Shown here: positions 48,164-57,761 of the stretch, one piece after another | Layout: the number at the start of each line of letters is the position of its first letter | Position numbering within the stretch: the stretch's first letter is position 1 | Assembly (NCBI RefSeq): GCF_009764265.1 | Contig: NZ_RWIR01000092.1 | Span: 1-64,000 of the forward strand | Direction: 5' to 3' | Origin: Pseudomonas sp. PB101 | Lineage (GTDB): Bacteria; Pseudomonadota; Gammaproteobacteria; Pseudomonadales; Pseudomonadaceae | Length of the DNA: 64,000 nt | Made by a program: the position numbers and the translations under genes | Notes under the pieces: model-generated | What the model saw: the letters and a program-made list of their open reading frames with translations, nothing else | Database searches by the model: none | What the model was told of the DNA's origin: nothing

Positions 48164-48586
48164 TTACTCGTCAGCGTTATCGCTGTTGTCGCTGTCATCA
48201 CTGTCAGCGCTTTCAGCGCCTTCGTGCTCAGGACGGTCGCGACGCTCACGGCGCTCACTGCGGTTTTCTTCAGCCTTGAGCATCTCGGATTGGCCGGTAA
48301 CGGCTTCTTCGCGACGGATGACCAGGTTACGGATCACTGCATCGTTGTAGCGGAAGTTGTCTTCCAGCTCGGCCAGGGCCTTGCCAGTGCACTCAACGTT
48401 CAGCATCACGTAGTGAGCCTTGTGAACATTGTTGATTGCGTAGGCCAGTTGACGACGGCCCCAATCTTCCAGACGGTGGATTTTGCCGCCGTCTTCTTCG
48501 ATCAGCTTGGTGTAACGCTCAACCATGCCGCCGACTTGCTCGCTTTGATCCGGGTGGACCAAAAAGATGATTTCGTAATGACGCAT
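48164..48586 (-). CDS. rpsF: 30S ribosomal protein S6
   Basis: A 140-residue protein: a normal S6 fold (residues 1-98) and a long C-terminal tail rich in charged residues ([28 protein letters not shown]). In enterics the S6 tail ends in glutamates added post-translationally by RimK; here the tail is naturally Asp/Ser-rich. It is the first gene of the operon. The S6-S18 dimer can repress its own mRNA. Confidence 0.97.
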   Translation of the reverse strand: MRHYEIIFLVHPDQSEQVGGMVERYTKLIEEDGGKIHRLEDWGRRQLAYAINNVHKAHYVMLNVECTGKALAELEDNFRYNDAVIRNLVIRREEAVTGQSEMLKAEENRSERRERRDRPEHEGAESADSDDSDNSDNADE

Positions 48587-48589
48587 GAA

Positions 48590-48642
48590 TGCTCCTTACG
48601 GGTTGTAGCCTGCCGCTCAAAAGCGGTCAGACAAGGAGTGAA
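48590..48642 (-). promoter_or_regulatory. rpsF leader hairpin, possible S6:S18 autoregulatory site
   Basis: In the transcript just before the rpsF start, CCGCT-TTTG-AGCGG forms a small hairpin, followed by ACAACCCGTAAGGAG. The CCG near the ribosome-binding site recalls the S6:S18-binding leader known in other bacteria, but I have not folded the full element. Confidence 0.3.
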
Positions 48643-48775
48643 TGACACTTATGGACTTGCGTGGGTAAGGCACATGAATGCCTGCCGTCACAGCAAGGGG
48701 CGCAATTGTAGAGAAGGGGCGAAGGAGGCGCAAGGTAATTGGTGATTAATTGAGCAGCCGCCATTTACCACACCC

Positions 48776-48862
48776 CGTTGGAGCCGGCTTGCTGGCGATC
48801 GATGCGATTGGGTATGTCAGACACACCGAGGTGCATGGATCGCCAGCAAGCCGGCTCCTACA
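48776..48862. repeat. REPIN, gccggc subtype
   Basis: Arms ccgttggagccggcttgctggcgat and atcgccagcaagccggctcctacagg share the gccggcttgctggc core, a less common subtype in this window (also seen at 1-48 and 4114-4216). It lies between rlmB and the rpsF leader. Confidence 0.8.
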
Positions 48863-48869
48863 GGCTGGA

Positions 48870-49637
48870 TCAGGGCTTCTTGGCAGCAGCCTTGGCTTTG
48901 ACACTGCGCTGACGCTGCGCTTCGAACAGGCAGACACCGGTTGCAACAGAAACGTTGAGACTGCTGACGCTCCCCCCCATCGGCAGGTTCACCAGGTAGT
49001 CGCAATGTTCGCGGGTCAGGCGACGCATGCCTTTGCCTTCGGCACCCATGATCAGGATGGTCGGGCCGGTCAGGTCCTGGTCATACAGGCTGACCTCAGC
49101 CTCGCCAGCCGTACCGACAACCCACAAGCCGCGCTGCTGGAGTTTTTCCAGGGTGCGCGCCAGGTTGGTCACGGCAACCAGCGGAATCACTTCCGCCGCG
49201 CCGCAGGCGATTTTTCGCACAACCGGCGTCAGCGTCGCCGACTTGTCCTTCGGCACGATCACTGCCAGCGCACCCGCCGCATCAGCCGAACGCAGGCAAG
49301 CGCCAAGGTTGTGCGGATCGGTCACACCGTCGAGCACCAGCAACAACGGCGCGCCGTCGGTGCGATCGAGCAACTCGTCGAGCATCGCCTCGCCCCAGAC
49401 CTGGCTCGGACTCACGTCCGCGACCACACCCTGGTGCACGCCTTCAACCCAGGCGTCCATTTCGCGGCGCTCGGCCTGGCCGACCTGGACCCGGTTTTCG
49501 TTGGCCAGCTCGATCAGCGTCTGGACCCGAGGGTCATTGCGACCTTCGGCCAGCCAGATCTGCTTCACGCGTTTCGGGTGATGACGCAACAACGCCTCTA
49601 CAGCATGTACGCCGTAGATCTTTTCCAACTGACTCAT
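48870..49637 (-). CDS. rlmB: 23S rRNA (guanosine-2'-O-)-methyltransferase RlmB
   Basis: A 255-residue SPOUT methyltransferase that uses SAM to methylate the 2'-O of G2251 in 23S rRNA. The N-terminal substrate domain (about 1-75) and the knotted catalytic domain are present, with the SpoU motifs DGVTDPHNLGACLRSADAAG, IMGAEGKGMRRL and LPMGGSVSSLNVSVATG. It overlaps the end of rnr by four bases (ATGA), the conserved rnr-rlmB pair. Confidence 0.96.
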   Translation of the reverse strand: MSQLEKIYGVHAVEALLRHHPKRVKQIWLAEGRNDPRVQTLIELANENRVQVGQAERREMDAWVEGVHQGVVADVSPSQVWGEAMLDELLDRTDGAPLLLVLDGVTDPHNLGACLRSADAAGALAVIVPKDKSATLTPVVRKIACGAAEVIPLVAVTNLARTLEKLQQRGLWVVGTAGEAEVSLYDQDLTGPTILIMGAEGKGMRRLTREHCDYLVNLPMGGSVSSLNVSVATGVCLFEAQRQRSVKAKAAAKKP

Positions 49638-52270
49638 GGCTTGGCCTTAGGTTTACGCGCCCCGCCACTCTTGGCTGGAGCCGAGCCCGCTTTTGGCGGA
49701 CCTTTACGATGTTTGCTCGGTTTGGCTGGCTTGCCGCCGACGGCCTTCTCAGGCGTCGACCGACTGGTCTTTCCCCCAGACGCCGCTTTACCGCCGCTTT
49801 TCGCACCGGCCAGCAACGCCTGTTTCATTTCACGACTCTTGCGCACTTCGGCATTTTTCGCCGCCGCATCGCTCGGGCGATAGGCTTCGACAGCCTTTTC
49901 CTTGGCAGGACGACGACCGGTTTTCGCCGGGGCCGGCTCTGCTTCCGATTTTTTGGAAGACGCGGCAGGTGCTGCGGTTTCAGTGCCACGCTTCTTGCGA
50001 CCGATCGGCGCGCTGATGGTTGTTTCGGCCATCTCGAAGTCGATCTTGCGCTCGTCGAGATCGACGCGCATGACCCGCACTTCAACGGTGTCGCCAAGGC
50101 GGAAGCTGCGACCGGTACGCTCACCGGCCAGGCGGTGGTGCACAGGATCGAAGTGGTAGTAATCGCCCGGCAGCGCGGTGACGTGCACCAGGCCCTCGAC
50201 GTAGATATCGGTCAGCTCGACGAACAGGCCAAAACCGGTCACCGCGGTGATCACGCCCGGGAACGACTCGCCCACGCGATCTTTCATGAACTCGCACTTG
50301 AGCCAGTTCACCACGTCGCGGGTCGCTTCGTCGGCACGGCGCTCGCTCATCGAGCACTGCTCGCCGAGCTGCTCCAGAGCCGCTTCGTCGTACGGATAAA
50401 TGCGCGCTTTCGGAATGGTCATCGCGCCGGCACGGCGAACGTGCGGTGTGTTCTGCTTCGAATGGATCACACTGCGAATCGCCCGGTGCGTGAGCAAGTC
50501 CGGGTAGCGGCGGATCGGCGAAGTGAAGTGCGTGTACGCCTCGTAATTCAGGCCGAAGTGGCCCTGGTTATCGGCGCTGTACACCGCCTGGCTCAACGAG
50601 CGCAGCATGACGGTCTGGATCAGGTGGAAATCCGGACGATCCTTGATACCGGCCAGCAATGCTTGGTAATCCTTCGGCGACGGACCGTCCTTGCCTTTGT
50701 GCAGGGACAGGCCGAGCTCGCCGAGGAAGGCGCGCAGCTTTTCCAGACGCTCCGGCGGCGGACCGTCGTGAACGCGGTAGAGCGCAGGGATTTCGTGCTT
50801 CTTCAGGAACTCGGCGGTGGCCACGTTGGCCGCCAGCATGCATTCCTCGATCAGCTTGTGCGCATCGTTGCGCACGGTCGGACGGATTTCGGCGATTTTG
50901 CGCTCGGTACCGAAAATGATCCGGGTTTCCTGAGTTTCGAAATCGATCGCGCCACGCACGTGACGTGCCGCCAGCAACACCTTGTACAGCGAGTACAGCT
51001 GCTTGAGGTGCGGTACCACGTCGGTGTACTCGCCGCGCAGCTTGCGCCCTTCGGTAGCTTTCGGCGTTTCCAGCATCGCGCTGACCTTGTTGTAGGTCAG
51101 GCGGGCATGGGAGTGAATCACTGCTTCGTAGAAGCAGTAGTCAGTCATTTCGCCGGATTTGGAGATGGTCATCTCGCAAACCATAGCCAGACGATCGACT
51201 TGTGGATTCAGCGAGCACAGGCCGTTGGACAGCTGCTCAGGCAGCATCGGAATTACGCGCTCAGGGAAGTACACCGAGTTACCGCGAACCTGCGCTTCAG
51301 CATCCAGCGCCGAACCGAGCTTCACATAACTGGATACGTCGGCAATCGCCACGTACAGCTTCCAGCCACCCGAGAACAGGCGCAGCTTGCCCGGACGGGC
51401 TTCGCAGTACACCGCGTCATCGAAGTCGCGAGCATCTTCGCCGTCGATGGTGACGAACGGCAGATGACGCAGGTCGATGCGCTTCTCTTTGTCTTTCTCT
51501 TCGACTTCCGGCTTGAGCTTGCCGGCTTCCTTGAGCACGGCGTCAGGCCAGACGTGAGGAATGTCATAGGTACGCAGGGCGACGTCGATTTCCATGCCCG
51601 GCGCCATGTAGTTGCCCACGACTTCAACCACGTCGCCTTGCGGCTGGAAGCGTGGCGTCGGCCAGTGAGTGATCTTCACTTCAACGAACTGACCGATCTG
51701 CGCGTTGGCATTGCGGCCCGGCGTCACCAGCACTTCCTGCTGGATTTTCGGGTTATCGGCAACCACGAAGCCGATGCCGCCCTCTTCGAAGTAGCGACCG
51801 ACGATCGTTTCGTGAGCGCGAGACACCACTTCGACGATCATGCCTTCACGGCGACCACGACGATCCAGACCGGAAACACGCGCCAGGGCACGGTCACCGT
51901 CGAACACCAGACGCATCTGCGCCGGGCTCATGAACAGGTCGTCACTGCCGTCGTCCGGCACCAGGAAGCCGAAACCGTCGCGGTGACCGCTGATGCGGCC
52001 CAGGATCAGGTCGAGCTTGTCCACCGGCGCATAAGTGCCGCGACGGGTGTAGATGAGTTGAGCATCGCGCTCCATGGCGCGCAGGCGGCGGCGCAGGGCT
52101 TCGATCTGGTCTTCAGTGGTCAGACCAAACTCTTCGACCAGTTGCTCGCGGTTAGCGGGCGAACCTCGATCAGCAAGATGCTGAAGGATCAGTTCGCGGC
52201 TAGGAATGGGGTTTTCATATTTTTCCGCTTCACGAGCGGCCTCGGGATCGAGGGACTGCCAATCGGCCAT
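49634..52270 (-). CDS. rnr: Ribonuclease R
   Basis: An 878-residue processive 3'-5' exoribonuclease. In order: an N-terminal helix-turn-helix, two cold-shock domains (about 75-230), the RNB catalytic domain (about 260-600, with DGEDARDFDDAVYCE carrying the metal-binding aspartates), an S1 domain (about 640-725) and a tail of roughly 150 residues. The tail is very rich in Lys, Ala, Ser and Gly (KSGGKAASGGKTSRST...GGARKPKAKP), suited to RNA or ribosome contact. It degrades structured RNA, and matters in the cold and in rRNA quality control. It is translationally coupled to rlmB. Confidence 0.97.
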   Translation of the reverse strand: MADWQSLDPEAAREAEKYENPIPSRELILQHLADRGSPANREQLVEEFGLTTEDQIEALRRRLRAMERDAQLIYTRRGTYAPVDKLDLILGRISGHRDGFGFLVPDDGSDDLFMSPAQMRLVFDGDRALARVSGLDRRGRREGMIVEVVSRAHETIVGRYFEEGGIGFVVADNPKIQQEVLVTPGRNANAQIGQFVEVKITHWPTPRFQPQGDVVEVVGNYMAPGMEIDVALRTYDIPHVWPDAVLKEAGKLKPEVEEKDKEKRIDLRHLPFVTIDGEDARDFDDAVYCEARPGKLRLFSGGWKLYVAIADVSSYVKLGSALDAEAQVRGNSVYFPERVIPMLPEQLSNGLCSLNPQVDRLAMVCEMTISKSGEMTDYCFYEAVIHSHARLTYNKVSAMLETPKATEGRKLRGEYTDVVPHLKQLYSLYKVLLAARHVRGAIDFETQETRIIFGTERKIAEIRPTVRNDAHKLIEECMLAANVATAEFLKKHEIPALYRVHDGPPPERLEKLRAFLGELGLSLHKGKDGPSPKDYQALLAGIKDRPDFHLIQTVMLRSLSQAVYSADNQGHFGLNYEAYTHFTSPIRRYPDLLTHRAIRSVIHSKQNTPHVRRAGAMTIPKARIYPYDEAALEQLGEQCSMSERRADEATRDVVNWLKCEFMKDRVGESFPGVITAVTGFGLFVELTDIYVEGLVHVTALPGDYYHFDPVHHRLAGERTGRSFRLGDTVEVRVMRVDLDERKIDFEMAETTISAPIGRKKRGTETAAPAASSKKSEAEPAPAKTGRRPAKEKAVEAYRPSDAAAKNAEVRKSREMKQALLAGAKSGGKAASGGKTSRSTPEKAVGGKPAKPSKHRKGPPKAGSAPAKSGGARKPKAKP

Positions 52271-52431
52271 TAGAGAGTTTTCACCTTGTCTATATGCGGG
52301 TTAGTTTGGCATAGGCGTAATGAAACGGGAAATTTCAGGCTAAGGGAGCCCTTCTAAAGCCCTTTATCGACACTGCAAAGCTGATTTGAAGACCACTGGC
52401 GAAATTTTCCAGGTTTTTTTGATGCTGGGGG

Positions 52432-52460
52432 TTTACAGTTAAAAAGACGCTCCGTATAGT
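52432..52460 (+). promoter_or_regulatory. Sigma-70 promoter of the first tRNA-Leu
   Basis: TTTACA, a 17-base spacer and TATAGT, with a GC-rich discriminator (GCGCGCC) after the -10, the pattern of stringently controlled stable-RNA promoters. The gene begins 35 bp downstream. Confidence 0.75.
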
Positions 52461-52494
52461 GCGCGCCATCGACGACGGCAACGTTGCCGATACT

Positions 52495-52581
52495 GCCCAG
52501 ATGGTGAAATTGGTAGACACGCCAGCTTCAGGTGCTGGTGACCGCAAGGTCGTGGAAGTTCGAGTCTTCTTCTGGGCACCA
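52495..52581 (+). tRNA. tRNA-Leu(CAG), copy 1
   Basis: An 87-base tRNA with a 7-bp acceptor stem (GCCCAGA / TCTGGGC), encoded CCA, an anticodon loop TTCAGGT giving anticodon CAG (reads CUG) and a long class-II variable arm. The CCAGC/GCTGG anticodon stem is perfect. Confidence 0.95.
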
Positions 52582-52618
52582 ATTTCGAGCTTGAGATTAG
52601 ATCAATTTCAAGGCTCAC

Positions 52619-52646
52619 ACAAAAACCCGCGAAAGCGGGTTTTTGC
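52619..52646 (+). terminator. Terminator of tRNA-Leu copy 1
   Basis: AAAAACCCGC-GAAA-GCGGGTTTTT is a strong stem with a GAAA tetraloop and T-run, 38 bp after the gene. Confidence 0.9.
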
Positions 52647-52685
52647 ATTTTCGGCCGCTGGTTTATTAATTTTTAAAATCAGGGG

Positions 52686-52714
52686 TTTACAGATCAAAAT
52701 GCTCTCCGTATAGT
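52686..52714 (+). promoter_or_regulatory. Sigma-70 promoter of the second tRNA-Leu
   Basis: TTTACA, a 17-base spacer and TATAGT, the same hexamers and spacing as the first copy, with the discriminator GCGCCA. The spacer sequence has diverged, so each tRNA has its own promoter. Confidence 0.75.
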
Positions 52715-52749
52715 GCGCCACATCAACAGCGGCAACGCTTACGATGAAT

Positions 52750-52836
52750 GCCCAGATGGTGAAATTGGTAGACACGCCAGCTTCAGGTGCTGGTGACCGC
52801 AAGGTCGTGGAAGTTCGAGTCTTCTTCTGGGCACCA
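52750..52836 (+). tRNA. tRNA-Leu(CAG), copy 2
   Basis: Identical over all 87 bases, including the encoded CCA, to the copy at 52495-52581, in the same orientation 168 bp downstream. Confidence 0.95.
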
Positions 52837-52868
52837 ATTCAAATTCAAGGTTACGACCTTGAGTTTCA

Positions 52869-52895
52869 CAAAAACCCGCGAAAGCGGGTTTTTGC
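52869..52895 (+). terminator. Terminator of tRNA-Leu copy 2
   Basis: The same AAAAACCCGC-GAAA-GCGGGTTTTT hairpin as after copy 1, so the duplicated unit includes promoter, gene and terminator. Confidence 0.9.
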
Positions 52896-52928
52896 GTTTC
52901 TGCCTTCTAAAAAACAGCACACCCCCCT

Positions 52929-53031
52929 CTGTAGGAGCGAGCTTGCTCGCGAAGAACCTTCAAACAACGCATTTTTTCAGTCAGCACGCGTCATCGTTCA
53001 CGCCCATCGCGAGCAGGCTCGCTCCTACAGG
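52929..53031. repeat. REPIN
   Basis: Arms ctgtaggagcgagcttgctcgcgaag and catcgcgagcaggctcgctcctacagg have near-matching cores. It lies between the tRNA terminator and the Fur box. Confidence 0.82.
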
Positions 53032-53054
53032 ATTTATCGAGGCATTTGAGAAAC

Positions 53055-53073
53055 AATATCGTTTATCATTGTT
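53055..53073. promoter_or_regulatory. Probable Fur box of hitAB
   Basis: AATATCGTTTATCATTGTT, read on the complementary strand, matches the 19-bp Fur consensus GATAATGATAATCATTATC at 13 positions. It lies 38-56 bp before the hitA start codon, in the expected promoter zone, so expression should rise in iron limitation. Confidence 0.55.
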
Positions 53074-53110
53074 GCAAGTTTTTGCAATGTGACAGTGAGG
53101 AACCCTGCGA

Positions 53111-54121
53111 ATGATGTTTCGAAATACCCTGCGCCGTGGCTTGACCGTTACCCTGCTCGGCCTGGCACTCGCCACTCCCCTCACCCAAGCCGCCGACCCG
53201 GTGTCCCTGACCCTCTACAACGGTCAGCACAAAGAAGTCGGTGACGCAGTCGCCAAAGCCTTCGAAGCCAAGACCGGCATCCACGTCAATGTGCGCAAAG
53301 GCAGCAGCAACCAGCTCGCCAGCCAGGTCGTCGAAGAAGGCGATCGCTCCCCCGCCGACGTGATCTACACCGAAGAGTCGCCGCCACTGAATAAACTGGG
53401 CGAGCAAGGCCTGCTGGCCAAGACGGATGACGCCACGCTGGCCGTTCTGCCCAAGGAATACGTCGCCAGTAACGGCACCTGGATTGGCGTGACCGCCCGG
53501 GTGCGCGTCGTTGCGTTCAACCCCAAGCTGATCGATGAAAAAGACCTGCCGACCTCGGTGATGGAGTTCGCCGATCCGAAATGGCAAGGCAAGGTCGGCT
53601 TCGTGCCTACCAGCGGCGCTTTCCAGGAACAAGCGGTGGCGATCATCAAGGTCCACGGCATGGACGCCGCCGAAGAATGGCTGACCGGCCTGCGCGCATT
53701 CGGCAAGACCTACAGCAACAACATGGTTGCATTGAAAGCCGTGGAAAATGGCGAAGTGGCTACGGTACTCGTCAACAACTACTACTGGTTCGCCCTGCAG
53801 CGTGAAAAAGGCCAGCTCGATTCGAAGCTGCACTACTTCACTGGCGGCGACGTCGGCGGACTCATCACGGTTTCCAGCGCTGCGGTGCTCAAATCCAGCA
53901 AACACCCAAAAGAAGCCCAGCAATTGCTCGCCTACATGGCCAGCGAGGAAGGCCAGCGCGTGATCACCCAGACCACCGCCGAATACCCGCTGCACAAAGG
54001 CATGGCATCGGATCGCGGGCTCAAGCCATTCAGCGAACTGGAAGCACCGAAAGTCACGCCTGCCGACCTCGGCAACGCCGAAGAAGCGCTGGACCTGGAA
54101 CGTGACGTTGGCCTGAATTGA
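53111..54121 (+). CDS. hitA: Ferric iron periplasmic binding protein (HitA/FbpA type)
   Basis: A 336-residue periplasmic protein with a signal peptide (about residues 1-27, ending TQAA). It is a class-II binding protein opening with LTLYNGQHKEVGDAV; the vicinal tyrosines in VNNYYWFALQ match the Fe(III)-coordinating pair of FbpA/HitA. It delivers free ferric iron to the HitB permease. Its stop codon overlaps the next start (TGATG). A probable Fur box stands upstream. Confidence 0.9.
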   Translation: MMFRNTLRRGLTVTLLGLALATPLTQAADPVSLTLYNGQHKEVGDAVAKAFEAKTGIHVNVRKGSSNQLASQVVEEGDRSPADVIYTEESPPLNKLGEQGLLAKTDDATLAVLPKEYVASNGTWIGVTARVRVVAFNPKLIDEKDLPTSVMEFADPKWQGKVGFVPTSGAFQEQAVAIIKVHGMDAAEEWLTGLRAFGKTYSNNMVALKAVENGEVATVLVNNYYWFALQREKGQLDSKLHYFTGGDVGGLITVSSAAVLKSSKHPKEAQQLLAYMASEEGQRVITQTTAEYPLHKGMASDRGLKPFSELEAPKVTPADLGNAEEALDLERDVGLN

Positions 54122-55677
54122 TGGCTGCCTCACCGTCCCCGCATCACACGTACGCGCCGCGGCGCAAGCGGCCGTCCATATGGCTGATCTTGCCCGTGTT
54201 GTTGCTGGTGGCGCTCAGCCTCCTGCCTCTGCTGTATGTCGGCCTGAAGGCCTGGCAAGCAGGCTGGGCACAAGCACTGCATTTGCTGTGGCGACCTTAT
54301 GTGTTCGGCTTGCTGCGCAACACACTGGCATTGATGATTGGCGTCACCGTGGCTTGTGGGGTAATCGGCCTGTCGCTGGCCTGGTTGCTGGAGCGCAGCA
54401 ACCTGGCGGGCCGACGATTGTGGGGCGTAATCCTCTGCTTGCCATTCGCCGTTCCCGCCTTTGTCAGCAGCTTCACGTGGGTATCCCTCAGCGCTCATTT
54501 CGAGGGCCTTGGCGGGGCCATCCTGGTGATGAGCCTGTCCAAATACCCGCTGATTTTCCTGCCCGTGGCGGCAACGCTGCGCAACCTTGACCCGTCCCTC
54601 GAAGAGTCCGCGCGCACGCTGGGGCAGAACCGCTGGGGCGTATTCTTCAAGGTCACCCTGCCCCTGCTCTGGCCATCACTTCTCGCCGGTTCGTTGCTGA
54701 TTGCCCTGCACATGCTGGTGGAGTTCGGCGCCCTGTCGATCATCGGCCTGCAAACCTTCACCACGGCGATCTATCAGCAGTTCGAGCTGGAGTTCAGCAA
54801 TGCCAATGCAGCGATGCTCTCCGCCGTACTGCTGATGTTGTGCCTGACGCTGCTGTGGCTGGAGCTGCGCGTGCGCGGCAAGGGTCGGCACGTGCGCACC
54901 GGCCAGGGTGCGGCGCGACGCGCGGAACAGGTGCAACTGGGGCCGTGGGCCGTGGCGGGACAGCTCTACTGCCTGCTGCTGGCAGTCGTTGGCAGCGGGA
55001 TTCCGCTGGGCATGCTGGCCTACTGGCTGGCTGTAGGATCGTCGGCAGCCTTTCCCATGGTGGCAATCGGCGAAGCCCTGCTGTCCTCCCTCGCACTGTC
55101 ACTGGGTGGCGCCGCACTGTGCCTGGTGCTGGCGGTGCCGGTCGGCCTGCTGGTCGTGCGCTACAAAGGCCAACTGGCGATCTGGGCCGAGCGCCTGCCG
55201 TATCTGCTGCATGCGTTGCCGGGGTTGGTCATTGCGCTGACCCTGGTGTATTTCGCCCTGCACTACGTGCCGATGCTTTACCAGACGTCCACCTTGCTGC
55301 TGATCGCCTATGCCCTGCTGTTTCTGCCGCTGGCCCAGGCGCCGATTCGCACCGCCCTGAACAAGGCTGCGCCGCAGCTTGAGGAGGCGGCACGCACGTT
55401 GGGCGCCTCGTCGTTCAGTGCCTTCTGCCGAGTGACGCTGCCGATTATTTTCCCGGCGCTGGGAGCGGCTTTTGCCCTGGTTTTTCTGGATGCGATGAAG
55501 GAACTGACGGCGACCTTGCTGTTGAGTCCAACCGGGCTCAATACACTGGCAACGGAAGTCTGGGCGCATACCGCGAACGTGGAGTTTGCGGCGGCGGCGC
55601 CTTATGCGGCGTTGTTGATAGTGGTGTCGGGGTTGCCGGTCTATTTGCTGACGACGCGGATGTATCTGAGTCGCTGA
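54121..55677 (+). CDS. hitB: Ferric iron ABC transporter permease (HitB/FbpB type)
   Basis: A 518-residue inner-membrane permease of the duplicated FbpB type with about 12 transmembrane helices. Two ATPase-coupling loops are visible, LEESARTLGQNRWGVFFKVTLPLL and LEEAARTLGASSFSAFCRVTLPII, each an EAA-like motif. It starts at the ATG overlapping the hitA stop. No ATPase gene follows: the next sequence is a REPIN and a minus-strand chemoreceptor. The ATPase must be encoded elsewhere, as for hitAB in P. aeruginosa. Confidence 0.9.
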   Translation: MAASPSPHHTYAPRRKRPSIWLILPVLLLVALSLLPLLYVGLKAWQAGWAQALHLLWRPYVFGLLRNTLALMIGVTVACGVIGLSLAWLLERSNLAGRRLWGVILCLPFAVPAFVSSFTWVSLSAHFEGLGGAILVMSLSKYPLIFLPVAATLRNLDPSLEESARTLGQNRWGVFFKVTLPLLWPSLLAGSLLIALHMLVEFGALSIIGLQTFTTAIYQQFELEFSNANAAMLSAVLLMLCLTLLWLELRVRGKGRHVRTGQGAARRAEQVQLGPWAVAGQLYCLLLAVVGSGIPLGMLAYWLAVGSSAAFPMVAIGEALLSSLALSLGGAALCLVLAVPVGLLVVRYKGQLAIWAERLPYLLHALPGLVIALTLVYFALHYVPMLYQTSTLLLIAYALLFLPLAQAPIRTALNKAAPQLEEAARTLGASSFSAFCRVTLPIIFPALGAAFALVFLDAMKELTATLLLSPTGLNTLATEVWAHTANVEFAAAAPYAALLIVVSGLPVYLLTTRMYLSR

Positions 55678-55682
55678 AATCA

Positions 55683-55777
55683 CTATCGCGGGCAAGCCCG
55701 CTCCCACAATGTTCCTCTGTGAACACATAATTTGTGCACGACAGTTATCCCTGTGGGAGCGGGCTTGCCCGCGATGG
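55683..55777. repeat. REPIN, homotypic
   Basis: Both arms have the gcgggcaagcccgc / gcgggcttgcccgc core, and the spacer contains an aattgtgcac-type palindrome like those at 19917 and 33456. It lies between the convergent hitB and chemoreceptor genes. Confidence 0.83.
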
Positions 55778-55796
55778 CGTCAGATGCGCCAACACC

Positions 55797-57731
55797 TTAC
55801 GCCCTGAACTGCCCCAGGCTCGCCTTCAGCTGCGCCGCCAGACCATCGAGCACCTTGCCGCTCGCCGTGGTCTCCACGACTGCCTGCGCAGCTTTTTCGG
55901 CCTGGGCGTGGATGGTCTGGACCCGCCCGCGCACTGCCTGCGCGCCCTGCGCCTGATGCGCCGCAGCCTGGGTAGCCAGACCGATCGCCGCATGGACCTG
56001 CTCGACGGACGCCTGCACCGACTGCTGCAACCGCGCACTGTCACGCAGCACCAGCAACCCCTCATTGGCCTGGCGCCCGGCCTGACCGATTGCCGCCACC
56101 GCTTCACGCGCGCCTTGCTGCAGCGCCACGATGTGCGCCTGAATATCACCGGTGGAGCTCTGCGTCTTGCTCGCCAGCGCCCGCACCTCATCCGCCACCA
56201 CGGCAAAGCCGCGCCCGGTCTCGCCGGCACGCGCCGCCTCGATCGCCGCGTTGAGCGCCAGCAGGTTGGTCTGCTCGGCGATGCCGTGAATCACCGTCAG
56301 CACCACCTCGATCTGCTCACTTTGTTGCGCCAGGCGCTCGATGACTTGAGCCCCGGTGTTGACCTGACCCGCCAGCTCCTCGATCAGGCTGCCGACCTTC
56401 GCCGAGGTCCGGGTGTTTTCATCGGTGGCCTGGCGAATGTCCACCACCTGCTTCAGCGCCGCCTGCATGGCGTGGCTTTCCGACTGCGCCTCATCCGCCA
56501 TTTGCGACAGCGCTCGCAAACTCTCCGCCACCTCGTCGCGCTGCATGCCCGCCGCCGCATCCGCACCGGCGTTGCGCAAGGTCATGGCGCCGATCTCCAC
56601 ACCGGTACGCTGAGCCACATCGCCCGCCTCGCGCACGATCGGCTGCAACTTATCCACAAAGCGATTGACCGCCGAGGCCATGTCGCCGATTTCGTCCTTG
56701 CTGCTGATCTGCACGCGCTTGGTCAGATCGCCCTCGCCCGCCGCCAGGTCATCCATGGCAACAATCAGCATTTTCAAGCGATTGACCACTCGACGACCGA
56801 GCACCACCGCCAGCAACAGCAGGACACCAAACCCCACCACGGCCAGGCACACGCCGATGCGCCAGCGCAATGTCGCGGCGGCTTCCTGGACGGTGCTGGT
56901 AGTGTTGGCTTTCATTTCTGCCGCGGTGGCCTGCGCTGACTGCAGGCGCGCACGCATGGCCGTTGCACTGTCGGCTGCTGCGCCCTTGAGGCTGTCGCCG
57001 ACCAGTTGATCGCTGCTGGCGATCAGGGCCGAGAAGCGCTTGTCGAGGGCTGCGAGATCAGTCTCCACCGAAGCAGTCGAGACCCCCATCAGGACTTTGC
57101 CGATTTCCACGCCATTGGGGTTGATCGAGGCCTCGATGTAGAAAACCGAAGGATCGTTCTTCGCCGCATCCAGCACCTTGTCGAGCGCCCGCTCGCCCTG
57201 GCCTTTTTCCAGCAACGCCTTGTTGATCGGGTTTTCCCGATTGAGATAGCGCGTCAGGTGCTGACCGGTGGCGTCGTCATACACCACGAACAGCACATTG
57301 GGATTGCGCTGGGCCCGGCGGGCGAATTCGGACAGTGTCGGAACGTCGTTGTCCCACATGGCGCGGGGTGCGACCGAAGCCAGAAGCTGCGCCATATCAT
57401 TGGCGGAGTCCTTCAGGTCCTTTTCCAGGGTCGAACGCAATTGCGCCTGTTCTTCTTCAAGGCGCGAGGACAAACCGGCCGTGAGGCGCTGGCGCGTACT
57501 GGTAGAGAGGCTGTCCAGACTGGACGTGACTTCGCGCCCGGCCTGCTCGAGCTCGGCAGAGAGCTTTTGGCTGTCCGCCCCCAGACGCAGGCCGAGATCG
57601 GCTTCCAGCGCAGTCACCGTGCTCCGGGTCAGAGCAACAGCCACCAGCACCTGCACCAAAAGGGCGATACCCAAGGTAACGAACACGGGCCGCAACAAAC
57701 GGCTTTGTAACAGTGAGAGAACGGCCGACAC
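55797..57731 (-). CDS. Methyl-accepting chemotaxis protein
   Basis: A 644-residue chemoreceptor. One transmembrane helix (about residues 14-35), a periplasmic ligand domain of about 250 residues, a second helix (about 285-310), a HAMP domain ([26 protein letters not shown]) and a cytoplasmic signalling tip ([35 protein letters not shown]) follow in order. No C-terminal CheR-tethering pentapeptide is present (it ends SLGQFRA). It begins at a GTG with an AGAGGGA site. The ligand is unknown. A sigma-28-like promoter lies upstream. Confidence 0.9.
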   Translation of the reverse strand: MSAVLSLLQSRLLRPVFVTLGIALLVQVLVAVALTRSTVTALEADLGLRLGADSQKLSAELEQAGREVTSSLDSLSTSTRQRLTAGLSSRLEEEQAQLRSTLEKDLKDSANDMAQLLASVAPRAMWDNDVPTLSEFARRAQRNPNVLFVVYDDATGQHLTRYLNRENPINKALLEKGQGERALDKVLDAAKNDPSVFYIEASINPNGVEIGKVLMGVSTASVETDLAALDKRFSALIASSDQLVGDSLKGAAADSATAMRARLQSAQATAAEMKANTTSTVQEAAATLRWRIGVCLAVVGFGVLLLLAVVLGRRVVNRLKMLIVAMDDLAAGEGDLTKRVQISSKDEIGDMASAVNRFVDKLQPIVREAGDVAQRTGVEIGAMTLRNAGADAAAGMQRDEVAESLRALSQMADEAQSESHAMQAALKQVVDIRQATDENTRTSAKVGSLIEELAGQVNTGAQVIERLAQQSEQIEVVLTVIHGIAEQTNLLALNAAIEAARAGETGRGFAVVADEVRALASKTQSSTGDIQAHIVALQQGAREAVAAIGQAGRQANEGLLVLRDSARLQQSVQASVEQVHAAIGLATQAAAHQAQGAQAVRGRVQTIHAQAEKAAQAVVETTASGKVLDGLAAQLKASLGQFRA

Positions 57732-57761
57732 TGTGAATCCCTCTACTTGGACGCCATTAAT

